NCBI GenBank assembly: GCA_003478935.1 | Contig: QUFP01000043.1 | Coordinates: 1 to 28,203, forward strand | DNA length: 28,203 nt | Direction of reading: 5' to 3' | DNA from: Firmicutes bacterium AF25-13AC | GTDB taxonomy: Bacteria > Bacillota > Clostridia > Lachnospirales > Lachnospiraceae | Shown here: positions 1-8,291 of the stretch, in pieces | Layout: the number at the start of each line of letters is the position of its first letter | Numbering within the stretch: the stretch's first letter is position 1 | The notes under the pieces: model-generated | Databases searched by the model: none | Told to the model about the DNA's origin: nothing | Seen by the model: only the letters and a program-made list of their open reading frames with translations | Position numbers and translations under genes: made by a program

Positions 1-3
1 ATA

Positions 4-146
4 GTAACTATTCAGAACCCCATTCGCGCAATGGCATCTTCGATGCTTCTATTTTGCGAATGGGGTTACCTCGCCATATAAAATTGCTATTCTGTCTGAA
101 TGCAAGCATTCACAGAAAGCAATTTTGCATGGCTCTGAATAGTTAC
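4..146. repeat. 143-bp palindromic element predicted to fold as a three-way junction
   Basis: The outer arms are a perfect 13-bp inverted repeat (4-16, GTAACTATTCAGA, against 134-146). Inside are two independent hairpin systems. Arm A pairs 16-27 with 56-67 (12 bp, perfect) and is capped by a GCATC/GATGC mini-hairpin at 34-46. Arm B pairs 73-77 with 129-133, 80-88 with 118-126 (9 bp, perfect), 92-95 with 112-115, and 97-103 with 106-112. There is no coding potential inside. The layout suggests a non-autonomous repeat (MITE- or REP-like) or a structured intergenic RNA/DNA element; which one is not decidable here. The pairing is directly visible; the mobility is inferred. Confidence 0.75.
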
Positions 147-167
147 AAAATATATTAAATTTTGAGA

Positions 168-196
168 TTGACGAATGAGTATAATAGGTTTATAGT
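168..196 (+). promoter_or_regulatory. Sigma-A promoter of orphan peptide-binding protein gene 1
   Basis: TTGACG (168-173), a 17-bp spacer, then TATAGT (191-196). The same arrangement recurs before binding protein 2 (3088-3116), and the -10 region lies in a shared stretch GGTTTATAGTAAC. This conservation between duplicated copies supports it as the real promoter and gives a leader of about 200 nt. Confidence 0.75.
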
Positions 197-218
197 AACA
201 GTATGCATCAAACAGGTA

Positions 219-398
219 CCTCACTTCATATGGTTTTGCGGTGGGAAAATTTTTTTAAAGAAAACACTATGTTGATTTAAAGTGATAGAGACATAGATTG
301 TTTTTATACCTGCAGCATGAGCACTCTTCATAAAGGTATTTTGACATTAATAGGGAATGACATTAAGAAGAGCGACTAAGTCATATCATCAAAAGGAG
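219..398 (+). promoter_or_regulatory. Long leader of binding protein gene 1 with blocks conserved in copy 2
   Basis: The untranslated leader between promoter and start codon shares blocks with the leader at 3290-3424: TTTAAAGTGA, CTGCAG, CTCTTC, GAAGAG and the CTAAGTCATATCATCAAAA stretch just before the ribosome site. CTCTTC (324-329) can pair with GAAGAG (367-372), enclosing a conserved loop with two GACATTAA direct repeats. A weak hairpin (220-224 with 241-245) followed by a T-run (250-256) may attenuate. A cis-regulatory function is inferred from conservation between duplicates only. Confidence 0.4.
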
Positions 399-406
399 AA
401 AAAAGT

Positions 407-2320
407 ATGAAAAAGACGAGAAAAGCAGCAGCTGTCCTTACAGCAGTTGCAATGGCTGCCGTATCAGCAGCGCCGGTAATGGCAGACGAGATCAAGGATC
501 TGTATGATTACGAGGTTCAGACAAGAGAAATTGAGACTTGGAACATTTTACAGTCTCAGCTGATGAGCGATACGAATGTACTTACGAACCTGTATGATGG
601 TCTTGTAGAGGCAGATGAGTATGGCAAGCTGACACCGGCAATCGCAGAGAGTTGGGAGACTGAGGATAATGGTCTTACCTGGACGTTCCATTTAAGAAAA
701 GGTGTAAAGTGGGTTGATCAGAACGGAAATGAGAAGGGTGAAGTTACCGCACAGGATTTCTTAACTTCACTGGAGTGGGTATTAAACTTCCATAAGAATG
801 ATGCAGCAAATACTTCTATGCCGATGGAGATGATCGTTGGTGCAGAGGACTACTACAACATGACAAATGAGATGGATGCAGATGCAGCACTTGCACTGAC
901 TGCTGAGAGTCCAGAGTTTGCCGATACTGTTGGTATTAAGGCAGTCGATGATTATACCTTACAGTATACCTGTTTAAGCGAGAAGCCATACTTTGATACT
1001 GTAGCTGCCTATAACTGTCTGTATCCGATTTCACAGGGTATGCTTGATGAGATTGGTGTAGATGGCTTTAAGGCTGCAACACCTGAGAATATCTGGTACA
1101 ATGGTGCTTATACCTGTACAGAGTACATCCAGCAGAATACAAAGACATTGACAAAGAATCCGCTGTACTGGGATACTGATGCAAAGCTGTTTGATTCTGT
1201 TACAATTAAGATGGTAGAGTCTGCAGATACTGCATATCAGCTGTATACCACTGGTGAGCTTGATCGCGTGGATCTGTCTGAGTCAAATTTGATGACAATC
1301 TATAATAATGAGTCTGATCCTTATCATAATCAACTGGTAGAGAAGCGTCCGAACAAGAAGTCATATCAGTTCCATTTTAATTATGACAAGCTTAATGATG
1401 ATCAGACAGAGGATACAAACTGGAATACTGCAATTGCAAATGAAGCATTCCGTAAGTGCTGGTACTATGGTCTTGATCTGGGCAGCTGGTATAAGAGAAC
1501 AAACGCTATCAATCCATATAAGTGCTACAACAACTCCTATACAATGCAGGGTCTGATTTATACTTCTGATGGTACAGAGTATACCGAGCTGGTTCAGGAA
1601 AAGTTAGGTCTGCCGTCATATGATGGAGAGACGATGACACGTCTTGATTCAGCTAAGTTTGAAGAGTACAAGGCTCAGGCAATTGAAGAGCTGACAAAAG
1701 AGGGTGTTACCTTCCCAATACATGCAAGATATTTCGTAGCTAGTGGAAACCAGACTGCTCTTGATAGTGCAAATGTACTAAAGCAGGCTTTCTCTGATTC
1801 CTTTGGCGATGATTTTATCGTTCTTGATATTGATTCTTACGTATCCAGTCTTTCTAAGGAAGTTTACAACCTTAAGCGTCAGTCCTTTGCTATCGCTGGA
1901 TGGGGTGCTGACTATGGTGATCCGCAGAACTATTTAGGACAGGAGACAGATGACAGTGACAATGCTTACTATATGGTACAGCTTGGTCATGCAGTAGACA
2001 GTCAGAGCGATGAACTTAAAGATCTTTACAGCCAGTTTACTGAGCTTGTAAATAAGGCAGATGCTATCACAGATGATATGGATGCAAGATATGAGGCATA
2101 TGCAGAGGCAGAAGCATTTATGCTTGATCATGCTCTGATTGTTCCGGCATATTTTGATATTTCTTGGGAGCTGACCCGCATCAATGATTATTCTAAGATG
2201 AATGCAATGTTTGGTATTCAGAATAACAAGTATAAGAATTGGGAAACTTCTACAGATGCGTATACCACAGAAGATTATGCTGCTTTTTTAGAGACATGGA
2301 ATGAAAATGCTTCTAAATAA
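407..2320 (+). CDS. Extracellular peptide-binding protein, SBP family 5 (OppA/DppA-like), orphan copy
   Basis: This 637-aa protein is the substrate-binding component of an oligopeptide/dipeptide-type ABC importer. The first 26 residues form a signal peptide (basic start, alanine-rich core, cleavage after PVMA). Unlike most Gram-positive binding proteins there is no lipobox cysteine, so it is predicted to be secreted or held by partners rather than lipid-anchored. The mature protein shows the SBP_bac_5 layout: a DGLVEADEYGKLTPAIAESW stretch near residue 65, then TWTFHLRKGVKW near residue 90. The ribosome site AAAAGGAG lies a few bases before ATG 407. The gene stands alone, with its own promoter and a terminator at 2337. 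It is a close paralogue of the protein at 3433-5345, and probably supplies an alternative specificity to that transporter. Ligand unknown. Confidence 0.9.
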   Translation: MKKTRKAAAVLTAVAMAAVSAAPVMADEIKDLYDYEVQTREIETWNILQSQLMSDTNVLTNLYDGLVEADEYGKLTPAIAESWETEDNGLTWTFHLRKGVKWVDQNGNEKGEVTAQDFLTSLEWVLNFHKNDAANTSMPMEMIVGAEDYYNMTNEMDADAALALTAESPEFADTVGIKAVDDYTLQYTCLSEKPYFDTVAAYNCLYPISQGMLDEIGVDGFKAATPENIWYNGAYTCTEYIQQNTKTLTKNPLYWDTDAKLFDSVTIKMVESADTAYQLYTTGELDRVDLSESNLMTIYNNESDPYHNQLVEKRPNKKSYQFHFNYDKLNDDQTEDTNWNTAIANEAFRKCWYYGLDLGSWYKRTNAINPYKCYNNSYTMQGLIYTSDGTEYTELVQEKLGLPSYDGETMTRLDSAKFEEYKAQAIEELTKEGVTFPIHARYFVASGNQTALDSANVLKQAFSDSFGDDFIVLDIDSYVSSLSKEVYNLKRQSFAIAGWGADYGDPQNYLGQETDDSDNAYYMVQLGHAVDSQSDELKDLYSQFTELVNKADAITDDMDARYEAYAEAEAFMLDHALIVPAYFDISWELTRINDYSKMNAMFGIQNNKYKNWETSTDAYTTEDYAAFLETWNENASK

Positions 2321-2336
2321 TAATTGGTAAAATATA

Positions 2337-2378
2337 AGCGAGCGGATTAATCTTATTATCCGGCTCGCTATTTTTTTA
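2337..2378 (+). terminator. Rho-independent terminator after binding protein 1
   Basis: AGCGAGC (2337-2343) pairs with GCTCGCT (2363-2369), continued by GGAT/ATCC, and is followed by seven T (2371-2377). It lies in the 55-bp gap between two convergent genes and touches the stop codon of the Lrp-type gene. Confidence 0.85.
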
Positions 2379-2873
2379 TTTATCAGAATCGTTTTTTTCA
2401 GACTTTTTTAAGCTGTTTGGCGGCTGTAGCGTGCTGTCTTCGGACAGCGGAATGCCGCGATGCTCCACACATGTAGAAAATACAATCTGGGTGCGGGTGC
2501 GCCCGAATTTTTGAAGATAATTGACAAACTGGTCAAGCTCCTGCGTGGTATGGAAATAGGCTTCAATCAGCATAGAGTACTCGCCTGTTACGCAACTGCA
2601 TTCAACTACATTTGTGCAAGACTCGATGTAAGGATAGAAGGCTGGTTTTTGTTCTGGTTCTACCTCCAGATTTATGAATGCCTTTACCAGATAGCCAATA
2701 GTGGTTACATTTATCATAGCCTGGTAGCTAGCTAAGACACCAGATTTTTCAAGACGCTCGATGCGGGCGCATACGGCCGGCGATGACAAAGAGACACGGC
2801 TGGCAATCTCTTTAACCGGTAAACGTGCATTATGCTGCAGAATATCAACGATGCAGCGGTCAATATGATCCAT
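2376..2873 (-). CDS. Lrp/AsnC-family transcriptional regulator
   Basis: A 165-aa protein with the classic two-part Lrp/AsnC layout. The N-terminal helix-turn-helix begins DHIDRCIVDILQHNARLPVK and has its recognition helix near residues 28-45 (SLSSPAVCARIERLEKSGVL). A C-terminal RAM/effector domain follows, with the TGEYSMLIEAYF strand typical of the ligand-binding fold. The last ~20 residues are a polar tail. Family members bind DNA as multimers of dimers and respond to amino acids. Its position between two duplicated peptide-binding genes makes it a candidate regulator of peptide uptake, but this is inference from neighbourhood. GAGGGG precedes ATG (2873) by seven bases, supporting the start. 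It is transcribed from its own promoter at 2933-2961. Confidence 0.9.
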   Translation of the reverse strand: MDHIDRCIVDILQHNARLPVKEIASRVSLSSPAVCARIERLEKSGVLASYQAMINVTTIGYLVKAFINLEVEPEQKPAFYPYIESCTNVVECSCVTGEYSMLIEAYFHTTQELDQFVNYLQKFGRTRTQIVFSTCVEHRGIPLSEDSTLQPPNSLKKSEKNDSDK

Positions 2874-2932
2874 AACAAACCCCTCACTTTGCTGTGTAAT
2901 AACAGTAACAGAATATTTATTAACATTGATTC

Positions 2933-2961
2933 ATCATAGCAGATAACTTCTGGATTGTAAA
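2933..2961 (-). promoter_or_regulatory. Sigma-A promoter of the Lrp-type gene
   Basis: On the minus strand: TTTACA (2961-2956), a 17-bp spacer, then TATGAT (2938-2933). It leaves a leader of about 50 nt before ATG 2873. An AGTAACAG octamer at 2904-2911 in this leader also occurs just after the -10 box of binding protein 1 (194-201). Confidence 0.7.
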
Positions 2962-3087
2962 CAGAAGAAACGAAAGTTTTTTAAGAAAAAATGCTTTTTT
3001 TTATGGGGATAGCCTTATAAAATAAACAAAAAAGGCATTTTTTGTGAAAAAAGGTAAGTTTTTCTTATAAAAAATCAAGATAAATGA

Positions 3088-3116
3088 TTGACAGATGAAT
3101 TGATTTGGTTTATAGT
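3088..3116 (+). promoter_or_regulatory. Sigma-A promoter of the first Opp/Dpp-type operon
   Basis: TTGACA (3088-3093), a 17-bp spacer, then TATAGT (3111-3116), in the same GGTTTATAGTAAC context as the promoter at 168-196. It gives a leader of about 310 nt. The AT-rich 2962-3087 stretch upstream holds no gene that I can support. Confidence 0.75.
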
Positions 3117-3210
3117 AACGGTATGCTTCAAGCAGAACATGACTAGACGGGAGTAGATGGGCACAATTAGGATCATGGAAAAGTGTACCATCTTTTTTCA
3201 AATCATTCTT

Positions 3211-3424
3211 TGCTGACACAAGTAAGCAATAGACAGCATTTTTTTAATGTCATTCGTAGGGAGGGCATATTTGACAAAAAATGCTACATTGCTTTAAAGT
3301 GACAACAGATGAAAATCGTCTTATGATTTGATTTCTGCAGGGCAGACGCTCTTCGTATAGGTATTATGACATCTACGGGGAAATGACAATTAAGAAGAGA
3401 CTAAGTCATATCATCAAAAAGGAG
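3211..3424 (+). promoter_or_regulatory. Long leader of the first Opp/Dpp operon, partly conserved with the orphan copy
   Basis: It contains a small hairpin (TGCTG 3211-3215 with CAGCA 3234-3238) followed by seven T, which could act as a weak attenuator. The conserved blocks follow: TTTAAAGTGA (3293-3302), CTGCAG, CTCTTC (3349-3354) able to pair with GAAGAG (3394-3399), and the CTAAGTCATATCATCAAAA stretch before the AGGAGG ribosome site. Function is inferred only from conservation with the leader at 219-398. Confidence 0.35.
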
Positions 3425-3432
3425 GATGACAC

Positions 3433-5345
3433 ATGAGAAAGACAAGAAAGGCAGCAGCTGTTCTTACAGCATTTGCAATGGCAGCAGTATCCGCAGTACC
3501 GGCAATGGCAGACGAGATTAAGGATCTGTATGATTACGAGCTTCAGTCAAGAGAAATTGAGACTTGGAACGTTTTGTATTCTCAGCTGGCAACTGATCTT
3601 CAGGTACTGACCAATTTGTATGATGGTTTGCTTGAATCAGATGAGTATGGCAAGCTGGTACCGGCAGTCGCAGAGAGCTGGGAGACAGAGGACAACGGTA
3701 TTACTTGGACATTCCATTTAAGACAGGGTGTTAAGTGGGTTGATCAGAACGGAAATGAGAAAGGTGAGGTTACTGCACAGGATTTCTTAACCGGACTTGA
3801 GTGGGTATTAAACTTCCACAAGAATGATGCAACTAACACTGCTATGCCGATGGAGATGATCCAAGGTGCAGAGGATTACTACAACATGACAAGTGAGCTT
3901 GATGCAGATGCAGGTCTTGCACTGACAGCTGAAAGCCCAGAGTTTGCTGATACTGTTGGCATCAAGCAATCGATGATTATACATTACAGTATACCTGTGT
4001 AAGTGAGAAGCCATATTTTGATACTGTAGCTACCTATAACTGTCTGTATCCAATTTCTCAGGCAATGATCGATGAGATCGGCATTGATGGTTTTAAGGCT
4101 GCAACACCAGAAAATATCTGGTACAATGGTGCTTATACCTGTACTGAGTACATCCAGCAGAATACAAAGACCTTGACAAAGAACCCACTGTACTGGGATA
4201 CCGATGCAAAGCTGTTTGATTCTGTTACTGTTAAGATGGTAGAGTCTGTTGATACTGCTTATCAGCTGTATACTACTGGTGAGATTGATCGTGTAGATCT
4301 GTCAGAGTCTAACCTGACTACTATCTACAACAATGAGTCAGATCCACTTCATGATCAGTTAGTTGAGAAGCGTCCAACTAAGTTCTCTTATCAGTTCCAC
4401 TTTAACTATGATAAGCATAACGATGATCAGTCTGAGGATACCAACTGGAATACTGCTATTGCAAACGAAGCATTCCGTAAGTGCTGGTACTATGGTCTTG
4501 ATCTTGGAAGCTACTACAAGAGAACAAATGCAATCAATCCATACAAGTGCTACAACAATGCATACACAATGCAGGGTCTTGTTTACCTGTCTGATGGTAC
4601 CGAGTACACCAGTCTGGTTCAGGAAAAGTTAGGTCTTCCGGCATATGATGGTGAGACAATGACTCGTCTTGATTCTGAGAAGTTTGAAGAGTACAAGGCA
4701 CAGGCAATTGAGGAGTTAACAGCAGCAGGCGTTACCTTCCCTGTACATGCAAGATATTTCGTAGCTGGTGGAAATCAGACTACTCTTGATAGTGCAAATG
4801 TATTAAAGCAGGCATTCTCCGATTCCTTTGGTGATGACTTCATCGTTCTTGATATTGATTCTTATGTATCCAGTCTTTCTAAGGAAGTTCGTGATCCGAG
4901 ACGTCAGTCCTTCGTTATTAACGGATGGGGCGCTGACTACGGTGATCCGCAGAACTACTTAGGACAGGAAACAAATGACGGCGATAACGCATATTACATG
5001 GTAGCTTATGGTCATGCAGTAGATAATGAGAGCGAGGAGCTGAATGCACTGTATGATGAGTTTACTGAGTTAGTAAATAAGGCTGATGCCATCACAGATG
5101 ATCTGGATGCAAGATATGAGGCTTATGCAGACGCAGAGGCATTCATGCTTGATCATGCACTGACCATTCCGTCAAACTTTGATATCGGTTGGGAGCTGAC
5201 TCACATAAATGATTACACCAAGCAGAACGCTATGTTTGGTATTCAGAATTTGAAGTATAAGAATTGGGAGACTTCTACAGACGCCTATACTGCAGAAGAC
5301 TACGCTGGATTCCAGGAAACCTGGAACGCAGGTTCTGCTGAATAA
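3433..5345 (+). CDS. Peptide-binding protein, SBP family 5, operon copy (single-base frameshift)
   Basis: A near-duplicate of the protein at 407-2320. The reading frame breaks once: frame 1 runs from ATG 3433 to a stop at 4002, and the remainder is open in another frame to 5345. Comparison with copy 1 places the change at 3966/3967, where AAG-GCA reads AAG-CA, i.e. one G lost from a GG pair. Restoring it gives 637 aa, exactly the length of copy 1, with high similarity on both sides. The signal peptide ends PAMA/DE and has no lipobox cysteine. It is the first gene of the permease/ATPase operon and therefore its natural binding partner. If the frameshift is real, the cell would make only a 189-aa fragment; a sequencing error is more likely. 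Ribosome site GGAGG precedes ATG 3433. Confidence 0.85.
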
Positions 5346-5348
5346 TAT

Positions 5349-6299
5349 ATGGCAAAATACACCGTAAAGAGATTGTTACAGTCTCTTGTAACAATCCTCA
5401 TTGTGGTGACTATCGTATTCCTGCTGCTTAGAATGCTGCCTACGGATTATTATTTTACCGAGGACCAGCTAATGAAGCTGACCGATCAGCAAAAGCACGA
5501 TCAGCTTCAAGCAGCAGGTTTATTAGATAGTACCTTTACACAGCTGACACGCTATTATGGGCAGTTGTTGAGACTTGACTTTGGTACGTCTCGACGAATT
5601 CAAAGCGGTGTCTCTGTTGTAAAGGTAATTGGCGGAAAGTTTGCAATGTCGATGCAGTTAGGACTGATCTCCTTTGCAATCTCTCTGGTAATTGGTGTTG
5701 TAATTGGTGTGCTTCAGGCACGTTTTAAGGACGGTATCATCGACGGCATTGGAACAATTTACACGATATTGGTAAATGCAGTTCCGCCGCTTGTTGCGTA
5801 TTCACTTGTTCTTGTATTTGGTTCCCATGTGTTAAAGCTTCCTTCCATGTATTCAACGAGAAATCCAGGACCGTCTATGATTCTGCCGGTTGCATGTCTT
5901 TCTCTTTCATCAATTGCAGGCTATGCACTGTGGACAAGACGTTACATGGTAGATGAGTTAAATAAGGATTATATTAAGCTGGCTCGTGTTAAGGGCCTTT
6001 CCTCGAAGCGCATCATGGTTACTCATGTGCTTAGAAATGCATTCGTTCCGCTTGCACAGTATATTCCTTATTCTATTTTGCTGACAGTCGGCGGTTCTCT
6101 TCTGGTAGAGCGTTTCTTCTCTGTTCCAGGTATGGGTTCTCTTCTTACTGACGCAATCAACCGTTATGACACAAATGTTGTTCAGACGCTTGTTATTTTA
6201 TACGCTGCACTTGGTATCATCGGCGTATTTTTGGGTGATGTTTTGATGATGATCATTGACCCACGTATTACATTGACCGGAAAGGGAGGTACAAGATAA
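5349..6299 (+). CDS. Opp/Dpp-type ABC permease, DppB/OppB class (operon 1)
   Basis: This 316-aa inner-membrane subunit forms half of the peptide translocation channel. A first membrane helix follows a short basic start (residues ~9-28), then an extracytoplasmic domain of about 70 residues, then five more helices. That is the usual DppB topology and length. The EAA loop that contacts the ATPase is visible around residues 205-235 (DYIKLARVKGLSSKRIMVTHV). Near the C-terminus is the family-typical VERFFSVPGMGSLL. ATG 5349 lies only three bases after the stop of binding protein 2, and no clear Shine-Dalgarno is seen, so translation may depend on coupling to that gene. It pairs with the DppC-type permease that overlaps its stop codon. 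Confidence 0.93.
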   Translation: MAKYTVKRLLQSLVTILIVVTIVFLLLRMLPTDYYFTEDQLMKLTDQQKHDQLQAAGLLDSTFTQLTRYYGQLLRLDFGTSRRIQSGVSVVKVIGGKFAMSMQLGLISFAISLVIGVVIGVLQARFKDGIIDGIGTIYTILVNAVPPLVAYSLVLVFGSHVLKLPSMYSTRNPGPSMILPVACLSLSSIAGYALWTRRYMVDELNKDYIKLARVKGLSSKRIMVTHVLRNAFVPLAQYIPYSILLTVGGSLLVERFFSVPGMGSLLTDAINRYDTNVVQTLVILYAALGIIGVFLGDVLMMIIDPRITLTGKGGTR

Positions 6300-7225
6300 T
6301 GGCAGTCAATTCAAATGATGACGCACGCTTTAAGGTTGTCGAGTACTCTCCTGAAAAGGCCGAGATGATCGGATATTCCAATTATTCTTATTGGAAATCT
6401 GTAATTCACAATTTCTTAAAGAAAAAGAGTGCAGTTGCGCTTTTAATTGTGTTTGTTGCACTTGTTGTATTTTCCTTCGTTGCACTTGTAATCGGAAAAT
6501 ACGATTATCGTAATCTTGTCACAGATAGTTCAAAGGGCTTTATTCTTCCAAACTCAGAGTTCTGGTTTGGTACTGATAACCTAGGACGTGACTACTGGAG
6601 CCAGGTATGGTATGCGACACAGACATCCATTAAGCTTGCCTGTATCGTTGCAATCGGTGAGTGTGTGCTTGGTGTTACGATTGGTCTTCTTTGGGGATAT
6701 GTTCGTCAGTTAGACCGTTTCTTTACAGAGCTGTATAATGTAATTGATAATATTCCGCAGATCATTTACATGACACTGATTGCATTAATGGTTGGTAAGA
6801 GCTTTACCATCATGGCAGTGTCCTTGATTGCATTTGGTTGGCTTGGAATGGCAAGAAATATCCGTAACCTTGTTATGATGTATCGTGACCGCGAGTATAA
6901 CTTAGCATCAAGATGTTTAGGTACTCCGACGTACCGTATCTTGCTTAAGAACATTTTACCGTACCTGATTAGTGTTATTATCTTAAGAGTGGCACTGTCA
7001 ATTCCGAGAACAATCAGTATGGAGACTACGCTTTCCTATCTTGGTCTTGGTCTTGATATTAACACACCTACACTTGGAATCCTTCTTCGTAATGCAAGAA
7101 GCTATTTCCTGAATTATCCATATTTGCTGGTATTCCCGGCAGTTATTGTATCTGTTGTTACTATCACATTCTATCTGGTTGGTAACGCATTTTCCGATGC
7201 GGCTGATCCGAGAAATCACGTTTAA
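6299..7225 (+). CDS. Opp/Dpp-type ABC permease, DppC/OppC class (operon 1)
   Basis: A 308-aa inner-membrane subunit and the partner of the DppB-type protein. It has an N-terminal cytoplasmic tail of about 40 residues and a first helix near residues 45-65. The short extracytoplasmic segment ends in WFGTDNLGRDYW, the family marker preceding the core helices. The EAA loop is around EYNLASRCLGTPTYRILLKN, and ETTLSYLGLGLD near the C-terminus is also typical. Length is normal for the family, in contrast to the enlarged counterpart at 14642. ATG overlaps the upstream stop (TAATG), with GGGAGGT just before it, indicating tight translational coupling. Confidence 0.93.
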   Translation: MAVNSNDDARFKVVEYSPEKAEMIGYSNYSYWKSVIHNFLKKKSAVALLIVFVALVVFSFVALVIGKYDYRNLVTDSSKGFILPNSEFWFGTDNLGRDYWSQVWYATQTSIKLACIVAIGECVLGVTIGLLWGYVRQLDRFFTELYNVIDNIPQIIYMTLIALMVGKSFTIMAVSLIAFGWLGMARNIRNLVMMYRDREYNLASRCLGTPTYRILLKNILPYLISVIILRVALSIPRTISMETTLSYLGLGLDINTPTLGILLRNARSYFLNYPYLLVFPAVIVSVVTITFYLVGNAFSDAADPRNHV

Positions 7226-7237
7226 GGGGGGAGAACA

Positions 7238-8278
7238 ATGGAAAAGAAACCAATATTATCCGCCAAAGACGTTGAAATTACGTTTAGCCTTCGCGGAAAC
7301 AAATTAAATGCGATCCGTAAGTGTTCTCTTGATCTGTATGATGGAGAGACACTTGCAATCGTAGGAGAGTCCGGTTCAGGAAAAAGTGTATTTACAAAGA
7401 CATTTGTCGGTATGCTTGATGGAAACGGAAGTATTACCGGCGGAAGCATTATGTACGATGGCAAGGATCTGGCAAAGTTTAAGAAGGAAAAGGAGTGGAT
7501 GACTATTCGTGGTAAGAAAATCGCGATGGTTATGCAGGATCCTATGACTTCCTTAAATCCATTGAAAAAGGTTGGAAAGCAGATCCAGGAGTGTATCGAG
7601 CTTCATCAGGGTCTTAAGGGAGCTGTTGCAAAGAAGGCAACTCTTCAGATTCTTGAGAAGGTAGGTATTCCATATCCTGAAATGCGCTATAACCAGTATC
7701 CGCATGAGTTTTCAGGCGGTATGAGACAGCGTGTTGTTATTGCTATTGCGGTTGCATGCCGGCCGCAGATTTTAATCTGCGATGAGCCTACCACCGCACT
7801 GGACGTAACGATTCAGGCTCAGATTTTGGAGCTGATCAGAAATCTGCAGGCAGAGTATCATATGTCTGTTATCTATATTACACATGACCTTGGTGTTGTG
7901 GCAAACGTGGCTGACCGTGTTGCAGTTATGTATGCAGGACAGATCGTGGAGGTAGGCAAGGTAGATGAGATTTTCTACGATGCAAGACATCCTTATACTT
8001 GGGCACTTCTTTCTGCACTTCCGCAGCTTGGCGTGAAGGGTGAGGCACTGCCAACGATCGACGGTACACCGCCGAATCTGTTTAACAAGATTAAGGGTGA
8101 TGCATTTGCACCGAGAAACAGACAGGCACTGGCTATTGATTTTGAGGAAGAGCCTCCATATTTTGAAGTTTCAGAGACGCACAAGGCAAAGACTTGGTAT
8201 CTTGACCCACGTGCACCGAAGATAGAACCGCCGAAGTCTGTGCAGCAGCTCAGACAGAAAATGAGAGCGCATAAGTAA
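7238..8278 (+). CDS. Opp/Dpp-type ABC ATPase, DppD/OppD class (operon 1)
   Basis: A 346-aa cytosolic ATP-hydrolysing subunit. All nucleotide-binding motifs are present: Walker A GESGSGKS (43-50), Q-loop Gln100, ABC signature SGGMR (159-163), Walker B ILICDEP (178-184) and H-loop His216. The C-terminal oligopeptide-transporter extension is recognisable ([10 protein letters not shown], then GDAFAPRN). However, the cysteines that in many DppD/OppD proteins hold a [4Fe-4S] cluster are replaced by Asp, Asn, Asp and Thr. GGGGGGAG precedes the ATG. It is expected to pair with the DppF-type ATPase immediately downstream as a heterodimer driving uptake. Confidence 0.94.
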   Translation: MEKKPILSAKDVEITFSLRGNKLNAIRKCSLDLYDGETLAIVGESGSGKSVFTKTFVGMLDGNGSITGGSIMYDGKDLAKFKKEKEWMTIRGKKIAMVMQDPMTSLNPLKKVGKQIQECIELHQGLKGAVAKKATLQILEKVGIPYPEMRYNQYPHEFSGGMRQRVVIAIAVACRPQILICDEPTTALDVTIQAQILELIRNLQAEYHMSVIYITHDLGVVANVADRVAVMYAGQIVEVGKVDEIFYDARHPYTWALLSALPQLGVKGEALPTIDGTPPNLFNKIKGDAFAPRNRQALAIDFEEEPPYFEVSETHKAKTWYLDPRAPKIEPPKSVQQLRQKMRAHK

Positions 8279-8291
8279 AAGAGGTATGAGT

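Noticed and set aside
3001..3219. Minus-strand frame of 72 codons between the Lrp gene and the second binding gene
   Set aside because: It overlaps the conserved promoter and leader of the transporter operon, has no ribosome site and an unlikely Phe/Lys-rich composition.
3271..3299. Second promoter TTGACA at 3271-3276
   Set aside because: The place for the -10 box at 17 bp reads TTAAAG, a poor match, and the -35 is not conserved in the orphan copy.
3960..4070. Programmed ribosomal frameshift in binding protein 2
   Set aside because: No slippery heptamer or downstream pseudoknot is visible, and the paralogue is in one frame with one additional G at this very point; a base loss explains it better.
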